Shown here piece by piece: positions 1 to 6,497 of a stretch of DNA of 32,649 nucleotides; positions within the stretch are counted from its first letter, which is position 1, and the number at the start of each line of letters is the position of its first letter. The position numbers were made by a program, and so were the translations under genes. Where the stretch lies: contig DATFAS010000164.1 in NCBI GenBank assembly GCA_035254305.1, positions 1 to 32,649 of the forward strand. The letters run 5' to 3'. The notes under the pieces are model-generated. The model was not told the origin of the DNA. It worked only from the letters and a program-made list of their open reading frames with translations, and ran no database searches. Source of the stretch: DATFAS01 sp035254305. Lineage in GTDB: Bacteria; Bacillota; Bacilli; Aneurinibacillales; RAOX-1.

Positions 1-1
1 T

Positions 2-415
2 TATGAGGATAAGATGCTAATTAGAGTACTGGATGAAGGTGAGTTTTGGAAACACCAGGAAGGGGAACATACAGAAGTTATACGTGCATTGGTGAAAGAT
101 CTTGAACCACAATTTATTAAGGCCCTACAAGAATGGGAACAAGCATTCGCGAGAACTGAAGAAGTTTTTATACGGTATGTTGAATTATTTATACGTTCGG
201 GAAGTAAAATAAATCCACTGATAACTAAACAAATTATGGAGTTAGTTCAATTTGCCTTAGATCAGAGTATAGAGTTTGTTAAATTATTAGATCAACTTGG
301 GACAACAAGTAAGGCTGTAAAAAGTAGCCCAACAGCGGTTACTGTTCTGAATCATATCCGCCGTGAATCGGAATATTTCATAGGTATTGCAAAAGCCTTA
401 GTTAGTAATAGTTAA
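2..415 (+). CDS. DUF2935 domain protein, probably 5'-truncated by the window edge
   Basis: The 133 residues from the ATG at 14 read as a helical protein with the pattern EFWKHQEGEHTEVI near the start and LNHIRRESEYF near the end. This spacing of Glu/His-rich helices is typical of DUF2935, a family of unknown function in Firmicutes whose usual members carry two such domains in about 250-300 residues. The frame is open to base 2, and what is visible resembles the second domain, so I think the protein begins outside the window. The alternative is a one-domain protein starting at ATG 14, where TGAGGA lies a few bases upstream. The conserved His/Glu positions would suit a metal-binding helical bundle, but that is inference. 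Confidence 0.6.
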   Translation, partial: YEDKMLIRVLDEGEFWKHQEGEHTEVIRALVKDLEPQFIKALQEWEQAFARTEEVFIRYVELFIRSGSKINPLITKQIMELVQFALDQSIEFVKLLDQLGTTSKAVKSSPTAVTVLNHIRRESEYFIGIAKALVSNS

Positions 416-480
416 TGATTTTACGAGATTTACCCTCGGATTGCTACGCGTAGGAAGTATATATAAAGAATGGTATACTG

Positions 481-648
481 TCAGGCTTTATTATAGTATT
501 GGTATGGATCCAACAAGTAGCCCTTTGAGGCACATATTCCAAGTGGGATCATTGATCCATGTAGAAGTGTATACCCCGTATTGAATAACTTCTCTTCAGG
601 AACGTCTTTTATCTCATGAACCTTTTTACATTTTAGACAATAGTACAC
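481..648 (-). CDS. small cysteine protein, 55 residues, putative zinc-binding
   Basis: This gene is below the usual ORF length cut-off. A GTG start at 648 follows GAGAGGGG with a 9-base spacer, and the frame runs to a TGA at 481-483. The product begins MYYCLKCKKVHEI and ends DPYQYYNKA. Cys4 and Cys7 form a CxxC pair, Cys39 lies in PLGICASKGYLLDPY, and His11 and His30 are further candidate ligands. The layout suggests a small zinc-ribbon-like fold, but only three cysteines are present. Codon use and the ribosome site argue that it is real. I do not recognise the family by name. It is convergent with the DUF2935 gene, 65 bases away. Confidence 0.6.
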   Translation of the reverse strand: MYYCLKCKKVHEIKDVPEEKLFNTGYTLLHGSMIPLGICASKGYLLDPYQYYNKA

Positions 649-1164
649 AAGAATTTACCCCTCTCTTTAGTTAACTAATTGAATTATCTAGTTAACAATT
701 ATAGTATTGAATCCCTATTAATTCCATTTGTTTTTAGTGAGTTATTTGTGATGATTTTGTGAACGAGATATTTTGTTGATTTAATCAGATTTCCGTTTGA
801 AGAGCTCTTTCAAAAGCTCTCAATGCATGGGTATTTTCTGTTATAAATTGTCTTGTGGTATGATTTTGAGGGATTTTCCTCATGGTTAATATAGGATTTC
901 TCTTGGGTGATCCGAGATTACTAGAGGTGGTCGCAATGATAAACTCTCGTTTGAATTTACCACGGATTTATGATTAATTGAATGTAGTGGTTTTAAATGG
1001 AATGAATTACGATTCTTAAACCATACTTGGAATGGGATCAGTATAAAACGAATGACTAAAATTTTAAAGGGTGTGTAGGGCTGTACCCAGGGTGAATACA
1101 CTTATGGGAGACAGCCTTTTACATTTAGACTGGGATTCTTAAATACATAAGGAGGAGTTACTCA
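649..1164. other. gene-poor interval with no convincing gene
   Basis: I see no well-supported gene in these 516 bases. Two minus-strand frames exist. One (1101-886) has biased composition and no ribosome site. The other is a 32-residue frame (883-785) beginning MRKIPQNHTT and ending FERALQTEI, which looks protein-like but also lacks a ribosome site, so it may be a relic. Just before the DUF456 gene, GGCTGT (about 1079-1084) can pair with ACAGCC (about 1112-1117) around a loop of roughly 27 bases. This could be a leader hairpin, but it matches no riboswitch class I know. Confidence 0.4.
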
Positions 1165-1641
1165 ATGGATATTCTTTGGTGGGTTCTGGTTATTCTTTTC
1201 TTTGTAGGAAGTTTCGTTGGCATTGTGGTGCCATTCATTCCGGATGCCATTCTGTTATGGGGGGGATTTCTTACCTATAAGTTTTTGCTTGCAAACCAAT
1301 CTCTTCCTCTAAGTTTCTGGTGGGGAATGGGGGCACTTACTATTCTACTATTACTTGCAGATCTTCTAACCAATATGCTTCTAGTGAAAAAGTATGGAGG
1401 AAGCAAATGGGGAATGATCGCATCCATCGTTGGTATTGTTATTGGGCCTCTTATCTTAGGTCCCTTAGGAATCTTATTTGGTCCGTTACTTTTTGTCTTT
1501 TTAGTTGAATGGGCATTGAATAAAGAAGTGGGATTAGCAGCAAAGGTAGCATTTAGTCAACTAGGTGCCTTCTTCGGTAGTGCGGTGGTAAAATTTGTTC
1601 TACAATTGGCGATGGTTATTTGGTTTTTCGTGGTAGTTTAA
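1165..1641 (+). CDS. DUF456 family integral membrane protein
   Basis: A 158-residue, very hydrophobic protein with about four to five membrane segments. It has the features of DUF456 (PF04306): an N-terminal hydrophobic hairpin with PFIPDAILLWGG, then a KKYGGSKWGMIAS stretch, then the Gly/Pro-rich GIVIGPLILGPLGILFGP segment that resembles a glycine-zipper membrane helix. Length is typical for the family. The ATG is preceded by an excellent AAGGAGGAG. Function is unknown for the family. It stands alone and ends at a strong terminator shared with the convergent lexA. Confidence 0.85.
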   Translation: MDILWWVLVILFFVGSFVGIVVPFIPDAILLWGGFLTYKFLLANQSLPLSFWWGMGALTILLLLADLLTNMLLVKKYGGSKWGMIASIVGIVIGPLILGPLGILFGPLLFVFLVEWALNKEVGLAAKVAFSQLGAFFGSAVVKFVLQLAMVIWFFVVV

Positions 1642-1708
1642 GACGGGAAATAGCCTATAGATAAATTTGCTAAGCAATGAAGTAATCTATTAATCTATAT
1701 GCAAACTT

Positions 1709-1745
1709 ACTAAAAACTAGACAGATTTCTTGTCTAGTTTTTAGT
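1709..1745. terminator. bidirectional intrinsic terminator, DUF456 gene / lexA
   Basis: A perfect 15-base inverted repeat (1709-1723 and 1731-1745) around a 7-base loop. The T-rich ends of both arms (TAGTTTTTAG) give a U-tract in either direction. It overlaps the lexA stop codon at 1741-1743, so the two convergent genes share it. Confidence 0.85.
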
Positions 1746-2361
1746 GTATAGTACGGAATACTCCAATAACCTTACCCAATATTGTAACCTGTGGCAGAAG
1801 GATAGGTTCCATATCAGGATTCTCCGGTTGTAAACGGAAATGGTTCTTCTCTTTAAAGAAACGTTTCACAGTGGCTTCATCGTCTTCTGTCATTGCAACA
1901 ACAATATCTCCGTTATTGGCAACGGACTGCTGGCGAACAATGACATAGTCTCCATCATGTATTCCAGCGTCAATCATACTACTTCCCTGAATTCTGAGCA
2001 TGTACACCGTATCACTGCCAACCATGTGCTCTGGGAGGACAAAATATTCTTCAACATTTTCTACTGCTAGAATAGGTAATCCAGCGGTTACCTTCCCCAA
2101 TACTGGAATACGAACAGTAAATAAATCCATTTCCTCTTGTGCCATATCCATATCATCAAGGATCTCAATGGCTCTAGGCTTAGTGGGATCTCTACGAATA
2201 AGTCCTTTCTTCTCTAAACGGGCAAGGTGTCCATGAACGGTGGAGCTTGAGGCAAGGCCGACAGCCTCTCCAATCTCGCGAACAGATGGGGGATATCCCT
2301 TGTCCTTCACTTCTTTCTTTATGAAATCAAGGATGGCATGCTGTCTAGATGACAACTTCAT
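1741..2361 (-). CDS. lexA: LexA, SOS transcriptional repressor
   Basis: A 206-residue LexA of standard length. Residues 1-68 hold the winged helix domain, with the recognition region VREIGEAVGLASSSTVHGHL (27-46). Residues 85-206 hold the S24-type self-cleavage domain: cleavage site Ala93-Gly94 in GKVTAGLPI, catalytic Ser128 in QGSSMIDAGI, and Lys166 in ATVKRFF. On RecA-ssDNA contact the protein cuts itself and frees SOS genes. The start ATG follows GAGGAG. The gene is divergent from yneA, the arrangement in Bacillus subtilis, with LexA boxes between the two. One box overlaps its own -35, so autorepression is expected. Confidence 0.97.
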   Translation of the reverse strand: MKLSSRQHAILDFIKKEVKDKGYPPSVREIGEAVGLASSSTVHGHLARLEKKGLIRRDPTKPRAIEILDDMDMAQEEMDLFTVRIPVLGKVTAGLPILAVENVEEYFVLPEHMVGSDTVYMLRIQGSSMIDAGIHDGDYVIVRQQSVANNGDIVVAMTEDDEATVKRFFKEKNHFRLQPENPDMEPILLPQVTILGKVIGVFRTIH

Positions 2362-2399
2362 GATTGTTTCTCCTCACTTTCCAAAACCTTCTTGTTCCC

Positions 2400-2428
2400 A
2401 TTATACCAAGATAAGCTAAAACATACAA
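2400..2428 (-). promoter_or_regulatory. lexA promoter
   Basis: On the minus strand TTGTAT (2423-2428) is followed after 17 bases by TATAAT (2400-2405) with an upstream TGG that gives an extended -10. The LexA box at 2426-2439 overlaps its -35. Confidence 0.7.
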
Positions 2429-2439
2429 ACATAAGTTCG
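2426..2439. promoter_or_regulatory. LexA (SOS) box 1
   Basis: CAAACATAAGTTCG differs at one core position from the Bacillus consensus CGAAC-N4-GTTCG. It overlaps the -35 of the lexA promoter, which fits autorepression. Confidence 0.75.
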
Positions 2440-2449
2440 AAAAATAGTG

Positions 2450-2478
2450 TTTACAAGAACTAATGTTCGAGTTATTAT
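2450..2478 (+). promoter_or_regulatory. yneA promoter
   Basis: TTTACA (2450-2455), 17-base spacer, TATTAT (2473-2478). The perfect LexA core at 2457-2468 fills the spacer, so repressor binding would block polymerase directly. Confidence 0.7.
2457..2468. promoter_or_regulatory. LexA (SOS) box 2, perfect core
   Basis: GAACTAATGTTC is an exact GAAC-N4-GTTC operator core, placed between the -35 and -10 of the yneA promoter. Confidence 0.88.
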
Positions 2479-2489
2479 AGACTCAATAA

Positions 2490-2501
2490 GATCACATGTT
2501 C
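2490..2501. promoter_or_regulatory. LexA (SOS) box 3, one mismatch
   Basis: GATCACATGTTC has one change from GAAC-N4-GTTC and lies just downstream of the expected yneA transcription start. It sits inside an imperfect palindrome (ATCACA...TGTGAT, 2491-2510), so another regulator is also possible. Confidence 0.5.
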
Positions 2502-2529
2502 GCGTGTGATACTAGGAGGGTGTTGGGGC

Positions 2530-2820
2530 TTGAGACTATGGATATTTATTATTTCATTAGGTTTATTGTTTAGTTCCAGTTTATTTCACTTACTTATGCT
2601 TGATCCATGGATGAATATGAAGGCAGAGGCTAGTTCTCTACCAACTATGGTTCAATTAACTGTTCAACCAGGAGATTCAATATGGAGTATTGCAACTCGT
2701 TATAATAACAATAACCATCTATCGGTTCGTGATATGGTTGATTTGATTATAGAGGAAAATCATTTAACGAAGACGACTCTTCAAATAGGTCAAGTATTAA
2801 TCATTCCTACACATAAGTAG
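2530..2820 (+). CDS. yneA: YneA-like SOS cell division inhibitor with LysM domain
   Basis: The product has one N-terminal membrane segment (LWIFIISLGLLFSSSLFHLLML) and an extracellular LysM domain: VQLTVQPGDSIWSIATRY up to IGQVLIIPTHK. The topology, length of about 96 residues, position divergent from lexA, and overlapping LexA boxes all match B. subtilis YneA, which delays division during DNA damage by acting at the septum. I place the start at TTG 2530, because AGGAGGG at 2514-2520 lies about 10 bases upstream. A GTG at 2506 in the same frame lies upstream of that ribosome site and has none of its own. The recombinase gene yneB, next to yneA in B. subtilis, is absent. Confidence 0.85.
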   Translation: MRLWIFIISLGLLFSSSLFHLLMLDPWMNMKAEASSLPTMVQLTVQPGDSIWSIATRYNNNNHLSVRDMVDLIIEENHLTKTTLQIGQVLIIPTHK

Positions 2821-2824
2821 ACTA

Positions 2825-2854
2825 TTAGACTAAGATGTGTGCTTGTGTTATAAT
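2825..2854 (+). promoter_or_regulatory. ynzC promoter
   Basis: TTAGAC (2825-2830), 18-base spacer, then TGTTATAAT, an extended -10 with a perfect TATAAT at 2849-2854. It lets ynzC be transcribed apart from yneA. Confidence 0.6.
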
Positions 2855-2887
2855 ATAGGGACACCTTTTAGAGAGGAGATGCTAGTA

Positions 2888-3115
2888 TTGGTTACTCCTG
2901 AAAAGATTCAACGGATTAATGAATTAGCGAAGAAGGCCAAGACTACTGGATTAACTGCAACAGAGAAGGTAGAGCAAAATGAGCTACGTAAAGAATACAT
3001 TCAGGGTGTTCGAAACTCTCTTAAAGCTAACCTTAACTCATTAAAGATTGTTGATGAAGAAGGAAATGTACTTAAGGAATATGGTGATCATAAATTTAAG
3101 AAATTTCCTCATTAA
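2888..3115 (+). CDS. ynzC: DUF896 protein, YnzC-like
   Basis: From TTG 2888 the product is 75 residues, MVTPEKIQRINELAKKAK..., a two-helix hairpin followed by a short tail, closely matching the DUF896/YnzC family (77 residues in B. subtilis). The family is small, soluble and of unclear function; in B. subtilis it belongs to the lexA-yneA-yneB-ynzC neighbourhood. I prefer TTG 2888 because AGGAG at 2874-2878 is 9 bases upstream, whereas the ATG at 2879 touches that site. The stop is followed by a strong terminator. Confidence 0.88.
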   Translation: MVTPEKIQRINELAKKAKTTGLTATEKVEQNELRKEYIQGVRNSLKANLNSLKIVDEEGNVLKEYGDHKFKKFPH

Positions 3116-3122
3116 TCTTTAG

Positions 3123-3150
3123 GCCATCACCTTGATAGTGATGGCTTTTT
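3123..3150 (+). terminator. intrinsic terminator after ynzC
   Basis: GCCATCAC (3123-3130) pairs with GTGATGGC (3138-3145), followed by TTTTT. Confidence 0.88.
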
Positions 3151-3253
3151 GGTGCAGATGAATTCCGATTTCTTTCTACTATTTAGTAGATGTCAAAATA
3201 GGATATGAATAAATCTGTAATGTAGGAACATAGTAAAAAAAGAGGTGGATAAA

Positions 3254-3538
3254 TTGAAGTGGACACAAGAACAGCTAGAACAATTAGTGTTGCAATTCTT
3301 AAAGGAAAATTATCCGGAGTTTCAAATTAGAGAGGCAACACTTCAAGCAAAACAGACAGATGACCGTATTACATCCTGGTGGATTGCCTGTGAGCACGGT
3401 AATGGAGATGAATCACTTATGGAAGATGAACAGGTGATACTTTTGTTGCAGCAACAACAAAAATGGAAGGAAATATCTGAGGTAAAGGTATTCGATACGG
3501 ATCAACAAGGGTTTGTCTTGTCTGTGGTTGGAAGATAA
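3254..3538 (+). CDS. hypothetical protein, 94 residues
   Basis: I do not recognise this protein. It starts at TTG 3254 with GAGGTG six bases upstream; a GTG at 3245 in frame overlaps that site. The product is acidic and Gln-rich (LLLQQQQKWKE), with no signal peptide or membrane segment. It begins with an amphipathic helix (WTQEQLEQLVLQFLKENYPEF), followed by likely strands around ITSWWIACEHG and EVKVFDTDQQGFVLSVVGR. It stands alone between two terminator-like elements. Confidence 0.6.
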   Translation: MKWTQEQLEQLVLQFLKENYPEFQIREATLQAKQTDDRITSWWIACEHGNGDESLMEDEQVILLLQQQQKWKEISEVKVFDTDQQGFVLSVVGR

Positions 3539-3626
3539 ATCTCATCGAAGTGGGAAAATATATCTAAGCCATCCTTGAGTAAGATGAAGATGCAATAGAT
3601 AGAGATTCATGAAGTGAAGGATGTTG

Positions 3627-3665
3627 AGAGCCTGTGTGGCTCTGTATTCCTTCCCCCATAAGGGG
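3627..3665. terminator. two short hairpins between convergent genes
   Basis: AGAGCC (3627-3632) pairs with GGCTCT (3638-3643), and CCCC (3654-3657) pairs with GGGG (3662-3665). They lie between the ends of the 3254 gene and the minus-strand 3677 gene. Neither has a good U-tract, so termination is only a guess. Confidence 0.3.
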
Positions 3666-3676
3666 ATGCATAAAGG

Positions 3677-4186
3677 TTAACTTACCAAAGCAATCAAAGT
3701 TGGATAAATATCCACTATGAATAATTGGTGGGTTAGTAAACGGACATGGCTTCGCACTTCAAAGGAACCTAAATTACTCGGTTTCACGTAATACGTCCTC
3801 ACATCGCCGGACAGAAGTCGGAGAGTTATTCGTTGAAAATGGCCTGCGTAAGGAATATGGTGAGATTGGCTATAGAGGACAGTTCCTGTTACTAACTCTA
3901 AATCCTGTGGTGAATTTTCTTTTATCCATTTACTAAGGTAATAGCTATATAAAAAGCTATAATTGCTATAGGAAGATAAGGCACTTATCAGAAATAAAAG
4001 ATCAGCAATACAAAGAATAAAGATCTTAACCCATGTTTGAATTCCCCAAGGTATTTGCCCTCCTATTAGATGCCATAATACGACTATGGCAATTGCTGCT
4101 AATCCACATAAGCAAATCATTAACAATATTTTTGCATGGTTGCTGCGGGCCTGCCACTTTTTCATATGATAGTGAATGGGGTTCAT
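3677..4186 (-). CDS. hypothetical membrane protein with two membrane segments
   Basis: I do not recognise this 169-residue protein. A basic N-terminus (HYHMKKWQARSNHAK) is followed by two membrane helices (ILLMICLCGLAAIAIVVLWH and KIFILCIADLLFLISAL). A soluble C-terminal half of about 90 residues then contains VTGTVLYSQSHHIPYAGHFQRITLRLLSGDVRTYYV, which reads like a small beta barrel. The start ATG has AAAGGAGG 11 bases upstream. It is a single gene between the Mug gene and the hairpins at 3627-3665. Confidence 0.65.
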   Translation of the reverse strand: MNPIHYHMKKWQARSNHAKILLMICLCGLAAIAIVVLWHLIGGQIPWGIQTWVKIFILCIADLLFLISALSSYSNYSFLYSYYLSKWIKENSPQDLELVTGTVLYSQSHHIPYAGHFQRITLRLLSGDVRTYYVKPSNLGSFEVRSHVRLLTHQLFIVDIYPTLIALVS

Positions 4187-4244
4187 AGCTTAAGTTTCCT
4201 CCTTTGTCATTCCTATATTATGACAAAGATGAAGATAAGCTTCA

Positions 4245-4778
4245 TTAGTCGATAGATGGAAGTTGATCCAATCGTTCCTTTAATCTCCGATAGATGTTAA
4301 TAACTTCTTCCATTTTTATCCTTACTAATCCACTTGAAGAGGGAGCAACGAATTCTTCTACTCTATGAATGATGCTGCGCACTTGAAAACCCCATACAAT
4401 ATTTTTACGCTGGCTGTATTCCTCGTAAACTCCTTTACCTACAAAACAAACAATTCGTGGTCGGTAGTGGCTGATTTTTTCTTTTAAATTCTCTCGCCCT
4501 TCTATATATTCTTCTCTGGTGATTTCTAAAGCAGTACGGGTCGGACGCGGGACGATATTGGTAAAACCATACCCTAAGCTGAGTAGGTCTTGGTCTTCTC
4601 CAGGTTGATACTTACGAGGTGTTATACCTGATTGATGGAGGATGGTCCAGAATCGATTATTTGGATTAGCGAAATGGTGCCCCGTTTCTCCTGATCGTAA
4701 ACTAGGATTATAGCCCACAAAAAGTATATTAAGTTCTTCTTGAATCAAATCGGGGATTGGTTTCATAGGTTTAACCAC
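4245..4778 (-). CDS. mug: Mug/TDG-type mismatch-specific uracil-DNA glycosylase
   Basis: A 177-residue uracil-DNA glycosylase superfamily protein. The first motif GYNPS (22-26) corresponds to the GINPG motif of Mug, whose Asn activates water. It is followed by TGHHFANPNNRFW (32-44), a Mug signature for the base pocket. The C-terminal APSSSGLVR corresponds to the NPSGLNR intercalation loop. Mug enzymes remove U or ethenocytosine opposite G in base excision repair. Two differences are visible: Tyr and Ser flank the catalytic Asn, and the loop reads SSSGLVR rather than SGLNR, so substrate preference could differ. It is transcribed away from aspartate kinase. Confidence 0.87.
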   Translation of the reverse strand: MVKPMKPIPDLIQEELNILFVGYNPSLRSGETGHHFANPNNRFWTILHQSGITPRKYQPGEDQDLLSLGYGFTNIVPRPTRTALEITREEYIEGRENLKEKISHYRPRIVCFVGKGVYEEYSQRKNIVWGFQVRSIIHRVEEFVAPSSSGLVRIKMEEVINIYRRLKERLDQLPSID

Positions 4779-4865
4779 CTCAGATGTTAGGTAACACTTT
4801 TTTCCTACTTTATCATAGCCATATCACTAAAGCGAACATTGGTAATAATGTTTTACACAAAAGGA

Positions 4866-4894
4866 TTGCATTGATTAAGTAACTGCGTGATAAT
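4866..4894 (+). promoter_or_regulatory. aspartate kinase promoter
   Basis: TTGCAT (4866-4871), 17-base spacer, GATAAT (4889-4894), giving a leader of about 75 bases. That is too short for a lysine riboswitch, and I see no T-box or SAM element. Confidence 0.55.
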
Positions 4895-4976
4895 AGTACT
4901 TATTGAGAATCGGTATTATGTATTTTACAATGTTTTCATTCATCACAGTTTGAAGTCAAAATGGGGGATTATTGTC

Positions 4977-6335
4977 ATGAAGGTAGCAAAGTTTGGAGGT
5001 ACCTCTTGTGCAAGTGCCGCACAAATTAAGAAGGTATTTGATATCGTAATATCTGATTCGAATCGTAAGGTGATCGTCGTTTCGGCACCTGGTAAACGAT
5101 TTAGCGATGACATTAAGGTAACTGACCTTTTAATTGCTTGTGCCAATCAGTTTTTAGCTTGTGGTGAAGGGCGCAAGGAATTTGAGGTTGTCATTACAAG
5201 ATATCATGAAATAGCACAAGGTTTACAATTATCTAATGAAATTGTAGATCGAATTTCTATGGATTTATTGGAGATTCTACATGGAGATCGGAGTAACCCT
5301 GATCAATTCATGGATGCGGTGAAAGCAAGTGGAGAAGATAATTGTGCGAAGCTTGTTGCCTACTATTTTAATAGCCAAGGATATAAGGCTTCCTATATAA
5401 ATCCTCAAGATGCTGGATTGCTTGTAAGTAATGAATATGGAAATGCACAGGTTCTTCCAGAATCCTATGATAATCTCAAGGCTCTTCGAGACCGAGATGA
5501 GATCATGATCTTTCCTGGATTCTTTGGTTATTCACCAGAAGGACATATCGTGACCTTTTCAAGAGGTGGATCTGATATTACAGGGTCCATTCTTGCTGCC
5601 GGGATTTCTGCGGAGCTTTATGAGAATTTTACAGATGTAGATTCTGTTTTCTCTGCTAACCCTAATCTAGTAGATCGTCCACAGGAAATTCAAGAATTGA
5701 CCTATCGAGAAATGAGAGAATTATCTTATGCTGGTTTTTCTGTTTTCCATGATGAGGCACTTATTCCAGCATTCCGTGCGGGTATTCCTGTTAATGTGAA
5801 GAACACAAATAATCCAACGGCACAAGGAACCCTTATTGTTAATGAACGCCAGAGAAGTAATAAGCCGGTAGTGGGGATTGCAAGTGACAGTGGATTTTGT
5901 AGTATTTATGTAAATAAATATTTAATGAATCGAGAAATAGGATTTGGTCGCCGACTACTACAAATTCTGGAGGATTATGGAGTTTCTTATGAACACACTC
6001 CTTCTGGTATCGATGATATTACGATTATCCTAAGTGAGAAACAGCTCACTGAACAGATTGAAGCCTCGATTATTCATCGTTTTTACGATGAGCTGAATGT
6101 TGATCATGTTGTTATAGAAAAGAATCTATCCATGATTATGATTGTAGGAGAGGGTATGCGTCATAATGTTGGTACAACGGCTCGAGCAACAGCTGCACTA
6201 GCTAAAGCCTGTGTTAATATAGAGATGATTAACCAAGGTTCATCTGAGGTTAGCATCATGTTTGGAGTTAAAAAGGTAGATGAAGTCAAGGCTGTTAAGG
6301 CTTTATATGATGAATTCTTTTCTGTGAATGAATAG
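4977..6335 (+). CDS. yclM: aspartate kinase, YclM/ThrD type
   Basis: The protein phosphorylates L-aspartate, the first step towards lysine, threonine and methionine. From ATG 4977 it has 452 residues, close to the 454 of B. subtilis YclM. The N-terminal amino acid kinase domain starts MKVAKFGGTS and contains VVSAPGKRFSDDIKVTDLLIACA, TFSRGGSDITGS (substrate/nucleotide region) and ENFTDVDSVFSANP. Two ACT domains follow (about 305-452). ACT domains usually bind the feedback inhibitor; for YclM this is lysine with threonine. The ATG has GGGGG about 10 bases upstream; the in-frame start at 4887 lies over the promoter and is rejected. The gene is monocistronic. Confidence 0.93.
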   Translation: MKVAKFGGTSCASAAQIKKVFDIVISDSNRKVIVVSAPGKRFSDDIKVTDLLIACANQFLACGEGRKEFEVVITRYHEIAQGLQLSNEIVDRISMDLLEILHGDRSNPDQFMDAVKASGEDNCAKLVAYYFNSQGYKASYINPQDAGLLVSNEYGNAQVLPESYDNLKALRDRDEIMIFPGFFGYSPEGHIVTFSRGGSDITGSILAAGISAELYENFTDVDSVFSANPNLVDRPQEIQELTYREMRELSYAGFSVFHDEALIPAFRAGIPVNVKNTNNPTAQGTLIVNERQRSNKPVVGIASDSGFCSIYVNKYLMNREIGFGRRLLQILEDYGVSYEHTPSGIDDITIILSEKQLTEQIEASIIHRFYDELNVDHVVIEKNLSMIMIVGEGMRHNVGTTARATAALAKACVNIEMINQGSSEVSIMFGVKKVDEVKAVKALYDEFFSVNE

Positions 6336-6341
6336 AAGGAG

Positions 6342-6380
6342 AAAAGCAAGGAGGAAGCCATTTCTTCTCCTTGCTTTTTT
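6342..6380 (+). terminator. intrinsic terminator after aspartate kinase
   Basis: AAGCAAGGAG pairs with CTCCTTGCTT around a short loop with extra pairing, followed by a run of six Ts. Confidence 0.85.
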
Positions 6381-6497
6381 GACTTTTTAGGAGATTTTGA
6401 GCTATTTGAGCATCCTTCATAAGTATATCTGCAACTTGGATAATATCGGAATTTTGATTTGTTTTATAGAGTATACGGGACTGGGAAGGAGGAACCT

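Noticed and set aside
785..883. Minus-strand frame of 32 residues (MRKIPQNHTT...FERALQTEI)
   Set aside because: Protein-like sequence but no ribosome site; kept only as a possible relic in the interval entry.
886..1101. Minus-strand frame of 71 residues
   Set aside because: No ribosome site, odd composition, no recognisable pattern; its start sits in a likely leader region.
2491..2510. CRP-like palindrome ATCACA...TGTGAT
   Set aside because: It fits a one-mismatch LexA box in the right place; a CRP site is not expected in Bacillales.
4779..4976. Possible lysine riboswitch before aspartate kinase
   Set aside because: The leader is about 75 bases from the proposed promoter, and no lysine-element pattern is seen.
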